From CAYJBH01 sp964368625 (GTDB lineage Bacteria > Bacillota > Clostridia > Oscillospirales > Ruminococcaceae), in the NCBI GenBank assembly GCA_964368625.1, contig CAYJBH010000010.1, positions 1 through 64,000 on the forward strand: 64,000 bases of DNA, given 5' to 3'. The translations under genes were made by a program, and so were the position numbers. Each line of letters begins with the position of its first letter. Positions within the stretch are counted from its first letter, which is position 1. Positions 43,504 to 52,523 of this stretch are shown in pieces. The notes under the pieces were generated by a model. It made no database searches. It was not told the DNA's origin and saw only the letters and a program-made list of their open reading frames with translations.

Positions 43504-45840
43504 ATGTTATGTTCACGCTGTAAAAAGCGCCCGGCAATAATTTTTATACAACCAATGGAATCTTCCGAAAACGAAAACGGTAGCGGTGTTGGCTATTGTT
43601 TAACCTGTGCTAAAGAGCTTGGTATTAAACCGTTGGATGACCTACTTAAACGGTTTAATATTCCTGATAGCGAACTTCCAATGATGGAAGACCGTGTTAT
43701 GGGCATTATGGAAAATATGGATTTTTCACAGATTGCGCAGATGGGAATGCAGGCTGTTTCGCCCGAGGAAATGCAGGCAATGATGGAACATAGTGATATG
43801 CCTGATAACTTTGCCATCCCCGAGGAAAAAAGCGACAACACAGATGCAAAAACTGAAGATAAAAAGAAAAAGAAGAAGGGTAAAGAGAAATCTGAACCTG
43901 AGAAAAAACGTAGATTTTTAGACCAATACTGTAGCAACATGACAGCAAAGGCTAGAGAAAACAAGCTTGACAGAGTTATAGGAAGAGATAAGGAGATTGA
44001 GCGCTGTATTCAAATTCTATGCCGTAGGCAGAAAAACAACCCCTGCTTAATAGGTGAACCCGGAGTAGGTAAAACGGCAATAGTAGAAGGAATAGCAAAC
44101 CGTATTGCAGCAAACGAAGTTCCTGCAAGGCTTGCCGATCAAGAAATATATTTACTGGACCTTGCAGCACTAGTTGCCGGAACCCAGTTTCGCGGTCAGT
44201 TTGAACAGCGAATAAAAGGGTTAGTATCGGAAGTTCGTGCCGCTAAGAATATTATTCTTTTTATAGATGAAATTCACTCGCTTACAGGAACCGGTGATGC
44301 TGAAGGAAGCATGAATGCCGCAAACACACTAAAACCTTCTCTCTCAAGAGGAGAAATTCAGGTTATCGGTGCAACCACCTTTAAGGAGTATCGCAAATTT
44401 ATTGAAAAGGATGGTGCACTCGAACGTAGATTCCAGCCGGTTACGGTAGAGGAACCTACCATAGACCAATCGATAGAGGTTATCAGTGGTGTTAGAGAGT
44501 ATTACGAGCAACACCACGGCATAGTAGTTAGCGACGTCATTGTTCGAATGGCTGTTCTACTATCAGAACGATATATAACCGAGCGGTTTTTACCTGACAA
44601 AGCCATTGACTTACTGGATGAAGCTTCGGCATGTTGCCATCTTCGCCACCCTATTATAAGTGAATTACAGAAAAACAAGGCAAAACTAAAAGATATGCTA
44701 GAGGAGGAGTCGTCACTGGAAGAATCAGCTCAGGACGACAGCGATTACGAAGAGATTGCTCAGCTTCGTAGCGATATCTTAAGGTTGCAGGGCGTAATTA
44801 ATGAACTAACACCTCAGACAGAGAATATAGAGGTTGAGCCTTCAGATATTGCACATGTTATTGAGCTTTGGACAGGTATTCCTGCTGTTAAGGTTGTTGA
44901 GGGTGAGTTTTCAAAACTTGCCTCATTAGAAAAACAGCTAAAGGAACATATTATAGGCCAGGATGAAGCTATAGGCTTAGTTTGTTCCGCCATAAAGCGT
45001 TCACGGGTTTCTATTAACGGCCGTCAACGACCTGCGAGTTTTATATTTGTTGGTCCTACCGGAGTTGGTAAAACTGAACTTTGTAGACAGCTTTCGATGC
45101 AACTATTTGACGGAGTAGAACCTTTTATCAGACTGGATATGTCGGAGTATATGGAGAAGCATGCTGTAAGCAGAATAATTGGTTCACCACCCGGATACGT
45201 TGGCTATGACGATGCCGGACAGCTTACCGAAAAAGTTCGTCGACGTCCTTATAGCATAGTTCTTTTTGATGAGATTGAAAAAGCGCATCCCGACCTACTA
45301 AATATACTATTACAAATTCTTGACGAGGGCCATATAACCGACTCTTCGGGCAGAACGGTTAACTTTGCAAACACAATTATTATTATGACCTCCAATGCCG
45401 GTTCATCTATTAAGGGCGGCGAACTTGGGTTTAATAAAACCCAGGGTGAAATATCAAAAAGCAAGGCCGACAAGGCACTTTCAGAACTGCTTCGTCCTGA
45501 GTTTCTAGCGAGGGTAGATGAAGTTGTACACTTTGCCCCACTTGAATCTGAAAGTCTCAAAAAAATAGCAAAGTTGATGCTATCAGAATATGAGGAATCG
45601 CTATTAGAGCGCGGAATTATATTAAAATATACCAATGAAATGCTTGACTGGCTATCAGAAAAATGTGGCGGTGGAAAATTTGGTGCAAGAGATTTACGCA
45701 GAACACTGCGTCGCGAGTTTGAGGACAAGGTGGTAGGCCTAATGGTAGAAGGGTTTGGCATGGGAACACTTTGCGCCGATATTGAGGACAACGAGGTTGT
45801 TATTAAGACCTCTGTTAATGCAGTAGCCACAACCCGCTAG
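43504..45840 (+). CDS. ClpC-type AAA+ unfoldase with an N-terminal McsA-like zinc finger instead of the Clp N-domain
   Basis: A 778-residue Hsp100 unfoldase. Residues 3-35 contain CSRC...CLTC, a four-Cys zinc finger resembling that of McsA. A Lys-rich linker (about 119-138) follows in place of the usual double Clp-N domain. AAA-1 has Walker A GEPGVGKT (184-191), a coiled-coil middle domain spans about 385-455, and AAA-2 has Walker A GPTGVGKT (517-524). The LGF tripeptide at 641-643 sits where ClpC contacts ClpP, so it should work with ClpP. No CtsR or CIRCE operator was found upstream. The altered N-terminus should change substrate or adaptor choice. Confidence 0.9.
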   Translation: MLCSRCKKRPAIIFIQPMESSENENGSGVGYCLTCAKELGIKPLDDLLKRFNIPDSELPMMEDRVMGIMENMDFSQIAQMGMQAVSPEEMQAMMEHSDMPDNFAIPEEKSDNTDAKTEDKKKKKKGKEKSEPEKKRRFLDQYCSNMTAKARENKLDRVIGRDKEIERCIQILCRRQKNNPCLIGEPGVGKTAIVEGIANRIAANEVPARLADQEIYLLDLAALVAGTQFRGQFEQRIKGLVSEVRAAKNIILFIDEIHSLTGTGDAEGSMNAANTLKPSLSRGEIQVIGATTFKEYRKFIEKDGALERRFQPVTVEEPTIDQSIEVISGVREYYEQHHGIVVSDVIVRMAVLLSERYITERFLPDKAIDLLDEASACCHLRHPIISELQKNKAKLKDMLEEESSLEESAQDDSDYEEIAQLRSDILRLQGVINELTPQTENIEVEPSDIAHVIELWTGIPAVKVVEGEFSKLASLEKQLKEHIIGQDEAIGLVCSAIKRSRVSINGRQRPASFIFVGPTGVGKTELCRQLSMQLFDGVEPFIRLDMSEYMEKHAVSRIIGSPPGYVGYDDAGQLTEKVRRRPYSIVLFDEIEKAHPDLLNILLQILDEGHITDSSGRTVNFANTIIIMTSNAGSSIKGGELGFNKTQGEISKSKADKALSELLRPEFLARVDEVVHFAPLESESLKKIAKLMLSEYEESLLERGIILKYTNEMLDWLSEKCGGGKFGARDLRRTLRREFEDKVVGLMVEGFGMGTLCADIEDNEVVIKTSVNAVATTR

Positions 45841-45852
45841 ACAAACTATGTT

Positions 45853-45890
45853 TACCGCTTGTCGAATGATTCGATAAGCGGTAATGTTTT
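45853..45890 (+). terminator. Terminator after the clp gene
   Basis: TACCGCTT-G-TCGAAT pairs with ATTCGA-T-AAGCGGTA (45853-45867 with 45869-45883), a near-perfect 15-bp stem, followed by ATGTTTT. Confidence 0.7.
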
Positions 45891-45950
45891 ATATTTGCAT
45901 TAATAGGTCATAATATAAAAACAAGCTTAGCTTTAACGGATGATGAACTA

Positions 45951-47300
45951 ATGATATTTACACGGGATAAATCTTTTTATAAAAACCTCATCACCCTCGC
46001 AATCCCCATTTCATTACAGGGATTACTTACCTTTCTTGTTGGATTTGCTGATAATCTTATGGTAAGTTCGCTTGGCGATGAGGTTGTTTCGGGTGTTTAT
46101 CTTGGAAATAAGATTATTTCGATATACCAGCTGTTAATAATGGGTATTGAAGGTTCGTTATTAATCCTCTCCTCTCAATACTGGGGCAAAAGGGATACCG
46201 CTTCTATAAAAAAAATTATATCTGTCGCACTAAAGGTAGCCATATTGATATCAATTCTTTTTACATTGGCCTCCACACTTTTTCCCACAAAGATACTTTC
46301 TCTGTTTACCGAGGATGAAGATGTGGTTCTTTTCGCCTCACAATATCTTCAAATAATCGGATTTTCATACATCTTTTATGCAATAACACACATCTTTATT
46401 TTTTCCATGAGAAGTATTGAGGTTGCAGGAATAGGGTTTGTTGTATCTTTTACCACTCTTATAGTTGATATTGGACTTAACTACCTGCTTATATTCGGGA
46501 TAAACGGCTTATTTCCTGCAATGGGAGTACGTGGTGCTGCAACGGCTACCTTGATTGCTCGTATAGTTGAGTGTATAATAATGATATGGTATGTATTTCG
46601 AGTCGACAAGGTTTTGCATATTAAGGCAGCAGATTTGCTTTTACATGATAAGCGCATTGCATTAGACTTTTTTAAATACGGCGCACCTATTATTGGCGGT
46701 AACCTGATTTGGGCGGTTAATGGTTTTGGTCAGAGCGCCATACTTGGAAGGTTTAACGCTGAGGTGCTAGCTGCTGTAAGCATTACCGACACCTTAAACA
46801 ATCTCGCTTATGTGTGGATGACAGGATTATCAAGTGCGGTAAGCATCATTACTGCCAAAACTGTTGGATCGGGTAGGATAGATAAAATAAAGGAGTATTC
46901 ACGAACAGTAGAGGTGATATTCCTTGCACTTGGTTTTATAACCGGTTTGATAATTTACCTTGTTAGAACCCCATTTGTGGGCCTCTACGGTGTAAGTGAT
47001 GCCGCTGCCGCACAGGCGACACAGCTTATAGTTGTACTTGCTATAACCCTGATAGGCACCTGTTATCAGGCGGCCTGTCTCGCCGGTTTGGTTAAGGCAG
47101 GTGGAGACATTGCCTTTGTTTTTAAGAATGATATCATTTTTGTTTTTTTAGTAGTTTTGCCCGCAGGTTTTATATCCTGGAAGCTGGGTGCTCCGCCCTG
47201 GGTGGTATTTGCCTGCCTAAAGTGCGATCAAATACTAAAATGTTTTGTTGCTGTTATTAAGATAAATAGCTTTAACTGGATAAAAAACCTAACACGGTGA
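45951..47300 (+). CDS. MATE family efflux transporter
   Basis: A 449-residue exporter with 12 spans in two six-helix halves, using sodium or proton gradients. It opens with NLITLAIPISLQGLLTFLVG and FADNLMVSSLGDEVVSGVYL, the family start, and the second half repeats the pattern (IGGNLIWAVNGFGQSAILGR). Substrates are probably cationic drugs or metabolites. A GGATGATG site precedes the ATG. Confidence 0.92.
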   Translation: MIFTRDKSFYKNLITLAIPISLQGLLTFLVGFADNLMVSSLGDEVVSGVYLGNKIISIYQLLIMGIEGSLLILSSQYWGKRDTASIKKIISVALKVAILISILFTLASTLFPTKILSLFTEDEDVVLFASQYLQIIGFSYIFYAITHIFIFSMRSIEVAGIGFVVSFTTLIVDIGLNYLLIFGINGLFPAMGVRGAATATLIARIVECIIMIWYVFRVDKVLHIKAADLLLHDKRIALDFFKYGAPIIGGNLIWAVNGFGQSAILGRFNAEVLAAVSITDTLNNLAYVWMTGLSSAVSIITAKTVGSGRIDKIKEYSRTVEVIFLALGFITGLIIYLVRTPFVGLYGVSDAAAAQATQLIVVLAITLIGTCYQAACLAGLVKAGGDIAFVFKNDIIFVFLVVLPAGFISWKLGAPPWVVFACLKCDQILKCFVAVIKINSFNWIKNLTR

Positions 47301-47312
47301 GGAAGGATAACT

Positions 47313-48644
47313 ATGGATTATTTAATACTTGCGATGCTTGCTATTCTCTCGATAGTGGTTATCGTTATCTTGTTAACCATGATGAAAACTCAAAAGCGCG
47401 AACGTGAACTCCTGCTTGCAATTATGGACGAACAATTTCGAAAATCCCGCCTAGAACAGGGTGAAACCCTTTCACAGGCGCTTCGTTCACATGCTGAGAT
47501 TCAAAATTTAATGTCGGAACAACTATCTGCACGTCAGGCTGCTGTTTTGAAGGAGCTATCAAACGGAATCGCCTCTCGACAGGAGATGCTTCACAGCAGT
47601 GTAGATGGTCAACAGAAGCGTCTTGCCGAAGCTTTTAACAGCTATACTATGCAGAGCAACAGGATGCTGGAAAATGTTCGTAATACAATGGAAACGAGCC
47701 TTCGCACTCTAACCGAAGAAAATGAAAAGAAGTTAGAGGAGATGCGGCAAACAGTAGACCAAAAGCTACAAAAAACACTAAACGAACGACTTAACCAATC
47801 ATTTTCACTTGTTAGTGAAAGATTGGAGCAGGTTTATAAAGGACTTGGAGAGATGCAATCCCTTGCAGTTGGTGTGGGAGATTTAAAAAAAGTGCTTTCT
47901 GGCGTAAAAACAAGGGGGATTCTTGGTGAAACTCAACTAGCTGCTATTTTAGAAGAGATGTTGACCAGTGAGCAATATTATGTTAATCATTCTCCTCGCC
48001 CCAGAAGCACCGAAAGAGTGGAGTTCTGCATCAAACTTCCCGGAGACGATAACGGAAACGTTCTTCTTCCTATAGATGCTAAGTTTCCTTCTGATCGATA
48101 CCTGCAGCTAACCGACGCATATGATCAGGCTGATAATGCAGCAATAAGCGCCGCAAGAAAGGCTCTTGAGCAAGCGATTGTGGGATTTGCTCGAGATATT
48201 AAAAATAAATACATAGAACCACCTTTTACTACTGACTTTGCAGTAATGTTTTTACCCACTGAAGGACTTTTTGCCGAGGTTGTAAGGCATGGTATTTCAC
48301 AGCGTATTCAACAGGAATACAGGGTTATACCGGCAGGACCAACTACAATGGCGGCTCTGTTATCCAGTCTACAAATGGGCTTTAAAACATTACAGATACA
48401 AAAGCGTTCCTCCGAGGTTTGGCAGGTACTATCCTCGGTAAAGTCTGAGTTTGATACATTTGGCAAAGCTCTTGAACAGACCCAAAATCGTTTACGACTA
48501 GCACAGGAAGATTTAGAAATCCTTGTAGGCGTAAGAACTAGACAAATTCAGCGCAAACTAAAAAACGTTGAAAGCCTGCCAAGCTCAGAGGATATCAACT
48601 TAATTCAACAGGGCAGAGTAGATGATGATAACGATTATTTTTAG
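47313..48644 (+). CDS. rmuC: DNA recombination protein RmuC
   Basis: A 443-residue RmuC with an N-terminal membrane span (about 2-24), a long coiled coil (about 30-190), and the RmuC domain (about 205-380) containing LLPIDAKFPSDRYLQL and FLPTEGLFAEVV. The domain is related to restriction-like nucleases and the protein limits rearrangements at inverted repeats. It lies 13 bases after the MATE gene, so both are in one transcript. Confidence 0.95.
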   Translation: MDYLILAMLAILSIVVIVILLTMMKTQKRERELLLAIMDEQFRKSRLEQGETLSQALRSHAEIQNLMSEQLSARQAAVLKELSNGIASRQEMLHSSVDGQQKRLAEAFNSYTMQSNRMLENVRNTMETSLRTLTEENEKKLEEMRQTVDQKLQKTLNERLNQSFSLVSERLEQVYKGLGEMQSLAVGVGDLKKVLSGVKTRGILGETQLAAILEEMLTSEQYYVNHSPRPRSTERVEFCIKLPGDDNGNVLLPIDAKFPSDRYLQLTDAYDQADNAAISAARKALEQAIVGFARDIKNKYIEPPFTTDFAVMFLPTEGLFAEVVRHGISQRIQQEYRVIPAGPTTMAALLSSLQMGFKTLQIQKRSSEVWQVLSSVKSEFDTFGKALEQTQNRLRLAQEDLEILVGVRTRQIQRKLKNVESLPSSEDINLIQQGRVDDDNDYF

Positions 48645-48677
48645 TCATTTTATCAATCAAATTACATATATATTAAC

Positions 48678-48706
48678 TTGCCATTGATGTAACTTTGTGA
48701 TATAAT
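48678..48706 (+). promoter_or_regulatory. Promoter of the GGDEF-EAL gene
   Basis: TTGCCA (48678-48683), 17 bases, perfect TATAAT (48701-48706) with extended TGA, 34 bases ahead of the predicted TTG start. Confidence 0.82.
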
Positions 48707-48739
48707 TATATTGTAATATAAGGTATCTATGGTGCTCTA

Positions 48740-50959
48740 TTGTTTAAATCATTAATAAAGAAAAGACGGTTCGTTAACCTATTTGGTGGAGTGATAATAT
48801 TAGTTATTTCTCTATTACTGTTATTGTTTTTATTGTTGTATTCTAACAGTGAAATGGAGCGAACTGCTTTAAGAGAACTTGAAGAATCTGCCGACGATAA
48901 ACAGACAGAGCTTAACTCAACTTTTACTACAATTCAAAACAACATGTTAAGTATGGCAATTGCGCTCACTTCCGCTAACGTGGATGTGGATGGAGTTGCT
49001 GTTTTTTTATCGGAACAAAATTACCTTTTCAAGTTTAATAGCTTATATTATGTTGATACCGAAGGTGACGGCGTCTCCTACAACGGTGAGATTGTAAATA
49101 TGAGGGAAGACATTATTGGGATTGAGTCCACCTTTGGCATAGTTAATATATCATATCCCTATGTAAATGAAGCTATTGGGTCAGAGGTTTTAAAACTAAT
49201 AACCCCTGTAATACGGCATGGTGGTATCGCAGGTTATGTTATAGCTGAATATTCACTATCTGATATAGCTCAAAGCCTATCAAACGAGGTATCTCAGTAT
49301 GGTTATGCTCTTTTCACCAATAGCGAGGGTATAGATTTTTTCTCCACCGATGTGGAGTTTATCCCACTTGAAGATTTGGCTGGTGCAACCTTTGAAAATG
49401 GTTCTAAGTCTATTGATGAAGTTCTAATGCACCTAAGCGAAGGAACAGAAGGGCACCTATCTTTTACGCTTAACTCTATACCTATTGTATCGGTTTATAA
49501 ACCCTTAAACATCAATGGTTGGAATCTTGTATTAGCTGTTAACCGAGAGGATTATATTAGTAATATTAGGATCCTTTCTACCGTTCTTACCGTTTTTGTG
49601 TTAAGTGTTTTTGCCGCTCTTTCTTTTTCGGCTTTACTTTTTTATAACGCTAAAAAAACTGTTGAGCGGGTTGCGTATTACGACGACCTTACCGGTCTAC
49701 CTAACCTTGCAAAGTTTAAGAAAGACGTGCTCGCTACAATAACAGCAAACCCTGAAAAGAGCTTTACCGTTGTTAAAATGGATATACAAAATTTTAAGGC
49801 TATAAACGAGTTATATGATTTTGAAGTTGGCGATCGAACGCTACGTACAATTGCCATAGCATCAAAGGTAGCAAAGACAAAGGAAAAAACATTTATAATG
49901 GCAAGAACCGGCGCCGATGAGTTTATGATGTTTGCCGGAAACAACTTTTTAGATCTTTTGCCTGATTATTTACCGGTGGTAATAAAAAGGTATAAGGAAT
50001 TAGTTCCCGAACTTTCAAATCATCATCTGGTACTAAAATATGGGCGATATGTTATCGAAAAGAGCGAGAAAGATATAAACAACATTGTTTCTAAGGTTGG
50101 CATGGCACATAGCAGCGCTAAAGACATAAAAGGAGTAATGGTATGGGATTATGATGATGACTATAAAAACAACATAATCAAGCGTACCGAGATAACAAAT
50201 AAAATGGAGGCAGCACTTATAGAAGGAGAGTTTGTTGCATATCTACAGCCCAAGGTTAGCACAAAGAACAATAATACTGTAGCTGCTGAAGCGCTTGTTA
50301 GATGGGTTGAAGCTGATGGTAAAATGATATATCCCGGCGATTTCATTCCGGTTTTTGAGGGCAACGGCTTCATAACAAGTCTTGATAAACATATACTTAA
50401 GTGTGTTTGTGAAACTTTAAGTTCATGGAAGGATAGAGGCTTTGACTGTATACCTATATCGGTAAATTTCTCACGACTTCATTTTAACGACCCAGAGTTT
50501 TTAGATGAAATAATACAGATTGTTGACGGCTATAATATCGAAAGAAAATTCATTGAAGTTGAGCTAACCGAAACCATGATTTTTGATAATGAAGAAGCCA
50601 TGAAAAAACTCATACTACAGCTATCAACCGCCGGGTTTAGCACCTCTATCGACGATTTTGGCTCAGGGTATTCTTCACTTGGTATGCTTAAAAGCATAAA
50701 GGCAAACACAATTAAGTTAGATAGAAGCTTCTTAATAAACAGTGATGATAATCTGCATGGAGATACAGTTATTGACTCGGTAGTTAAACTTGCACATAGC
50801 ATCGGGATGGAGGTTGTAGCAGAGGGGGTTGAAACTGCCGAACAGGCAGAGTTTTTAAAACGCATAAACTGCGACCTTATACAGGGATACTTCTATGAAA
50901 AGCCAATCACTGTAGCCAAATTTGAAGAACAATATCTACAAAAAAAACTTTATTCTTAA
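48740..50959 (+). CDS. Membrane sensor with degenerate GGDEF and intact EAL domains (c-di-GMP phosphodiesterase)
   Basis: A 739-residue protein with two membrane spans (about 14-36 and 276-300) framing an extracellular sensor domain, then GGDEF (about 315-470) and EAL (about 485-735). The GGDEF motif reads GADEF, with other parts degenerate, so it is unlikely to make c-di-GMP. The EAL part retains EALVR, the Asn in SVNFSR, ELTET, DDFGSG, IKLDRSF, AEGVE and a QGYFYEKP end, so it should cleave c-di-GMP, the degenerate GGDEF possibly acting as GTP sensor. The start is TTG 48740, with a weak ribosome-binding site. Confidence 0.9.
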   Translation: MFKSLIKKRRFVNLFGGVIILVISLLLLLFLLLYSNSEMERTALRELEESADDKQTELNSTFTTIQNNMLSMAIALTSANVDVDGVAVFLSEQNYLFKFNSLYYVDTEGDGVSYNGEIVNMREDIIGIESTFGIVNISYPYVNEAIGSEVLKLITPVIRHGGIAGYVIAEYSLSDIAQSLSNEVSQYGYALFTNSEGIDFFSTDVEFIPLEDLAGATFENGSKSIDEVLMHLSEGTEGHLSFTLNSIPIVSVYKPLNINGWNLVLAVNREDYISNIRILSTVLTVFVLSVFAALSFSALLFYNAKKTVERVAYYDDLTGLPNLAKFKKDVLATITANPEKSFTVVKMDIQNFKAINELYDFEVGDRTLRTIAIASKVAKTKEKTFIMARTGADEFMMFAGNNFLDLLPDYLPVVIKRYKELVPELSNHHLVLKYGRYVIEKSEKDINNIVSKVGMAHSSAKDIKGVMVWDYDDDYKNNIIKRTEITNKMEAALIEGEFVAYLQPKVSTKNNNTVAAEALVRWVEADGKMIYPGDFIPVFEGNGFITSLDKHILKCVCETLSSWKDRGFDCIPISVNFSRLHFNDPEFLDEIIQIVDGYNIERKFIEVELTETMIFDNEEAMKKLILQLSTAGFSTSIDDFGSGYSSLGMLKSIKANTIKLDRSFLINSDDNLHGDTVIDSVVKLAHSIGMEVVAEGVETAEQAEFLKRINCDLIQGYFYEKPITVAKFEEQYLQKKLYS

Positions 50960-51446
50960 CACAAAAATGAGGTATTGATTTATGTCAACACCCCTAAAAA
51001 CACATAGTAAGCTTTTATCTTCATCGATTTTATTTTTGATGCAAATTTACGCAATAATTAACTGAAAAAACAATATAATAGCTACTGCGAAGCTAAAGAT
51101 CATTTTAGCCTCGCAGTATTTTTTCCATTTTTAAGTTCATCAACCAATTTATCTAGATACAGGATTCTTTCATTAAAAGCTCTTGTATTACCCCAACTTT
51201 TACTCAACATACTGAACCGATAAACAAGCTAATACTTGAGTTTATGAACAGTGCTTTTACAACAACACTCCATATCTGTATCGCTGCATTTTTTTAGTTA
51301 AAGTTCTTTTTTTGTACCAACAGTTGATTTTTCCACTAATGCAGTTCTGCCTTATCGCTTGGCACTTATACGACTTATCAGTCTTGATCAAATTCCATAT
51401 TAAATATATTATGCCCTGCCATTAGATGCCAACTTCTAACCAATGA
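50960..51446. other. Intergenic region between the EAL gene and galM
   Basis: About 490 bases of AT-rich sequence. It holds the EAL-gene terminator (51083-51124) and, on the minus strand, a 36-codon frame (51210-51100, starting MLSKSWGNTRAFNER and ending at TGA) that has amphipathic-helix composition but no ribosome-binding site. The remaining 230 bases contain T-rich runs and no recognised feature. Confidence 0.5.
51083..51124 (+). terminator. Intrinsic terminator of the GGDEF-EAL gene
   Basis: TACTGCGA (with GCTAAA) at 51083-51097 pairs with (TTAGC and) TCGCAGTA at 51105-51118, a long near-perfect stem, then six T (51119-51124). Confidence 0.85.
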
Positions 51447-52490
51447 TTATTTTACTCCAAATTCAAACACTGTAATATGGTGATAAGGGTTTTCGGGTGA
51501 AATTGTTACATCCGGAAAACCCTCCATGTCGGGACCTCCTGGGAAAAAACCGGTTTCTAGGCATAGCCCTCCATTCTTCTGGTAAATTGCACCTTCCTTG
51601 CCTTTTTCTCCATCAAGCTTATTGCCTGTATATAGCTGCATGCCAGGCTTAGTTGTTACCACCTTTAGTGTTCTCCCGCTTTTAGGACTATAAAGCTCGG
51701 CCGCTACATCAAAGTCGTTTTGCTTCTTAAGGATAAAGTTGTTATCATATCCACCAAATTCTTTAACCTGAGGATGATCGGACTCAATATCCTGTCCCAC
51801 AGGCTTTGTTTGTCTAAAATCAAATGGGCTATTAACAACCGAGATAATGTTTCCTGTAGGCACACATTCACTATCATTCTCTGTTACCCTGTCTGCATTT
51901 ATCATTAGCTCATGGCTAAGTACATCTCCAACGCCATGTCCGTTTAGATTAAAGTAGCTATGGTTTGTAAAGTTTAATATACTCTTAGCATCACAAACAG
52001 CCTTATAATCTAGTATTAATTTATCATCCTCGGTAAGCATATAGGTTAAAGTTATATCAAGATTACCGGGATATCCTCCCTCACCGTCCGGGCTGCGGCG
52101 TGTAAGGGTAAGCTTTTCGTTCTCTGCTTCTACATTAAAGATTTTCTGACTATAACCTGCAAAGCCTCCATGTAGAGTATTGTTTCCATCGTTCTTCTCA
52201 AGATTATATTGTTTTTTATCTAGATGAAATGTAGCCCTTCTAATTCTGTTGGCATACCGTCCCACGAATGCACCAAAAAACGCGGTCCCATTTTTATATT
52301 CCGGTAACGAATCATATCCAAGAACTATATCACTAAATGTTCCATCGCTAGCTACAGTACGAAGTGAAACAATTGTGGCACCGTATGGTATAACGGTAAC
52401 ACTTGTACCTTTATCGTTTTGAAGTGTATATGAGTTCATAATATCGCCATTATCAAGTATCGCAAAAAATTCGGTAGAAAAAGCTTTCAT
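51447..52490 (-). CDS. galM: Galactose mutarotase (aldose 1-epimerase)
   Basis: A 347-residue enzyme interconverting alpha and beta anomers of aldoses. The GalM family motifs are visible: FVGRYANRI, NNTLHGG, the catalytic His in NHSYFNLNGHG, and the catalytic Glu in LCLETGFFPGGPD. It lies 33 bases after the GH2 gene in the serC-serA-GH2-galM run. GAAAGGATGG precedes the ATG. A lactose/galactose role is consistent with the GH2 neighbour, although that enzyme looks inactive. Confidence 0.95.
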   Translation of the reverse strand: MKAFSTEFFAILDNGDIMNSYTLQNDKGTSVTVIPYGATIVSLRTVASDGTFSDIVLGYDSLPEYKNGTAFFGAFVGRYANRIRRATFHLDKKQYNLEKNDGNNTLHGGFAGYSQKIFNVEAENEKLTLTRRSPDGEGGYPGNLDITLTYMLTEDDKLILDYKAVCDAKSILNFTNHSYFNLNGHGVGDVLSHELMINADRVTENDSECVPTGNIISVVNSPFDFRQTKPVGQDIESDHPQVKEFGGYDNNFILKKQNDFDVAAELYSPKSGRTLKVVTTKPGMQLYTGNKLDGEKGKEGAIYQKNGGLCLETGFFPGGPDMEGFPDVTISPENPYHHITVFEFGVK

Positions 52491-52523
52491 TGTTTATTAC
52501 CATCCTTTCAGTATGTTATAAAA

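Noticed and set aside
45249..45830. Antisense frame of 193 codons inside the ClpC-like gene
   Set aside because: It is a shadow of the second AAA domain, with Ser/Ile-rich composition and no start signals.
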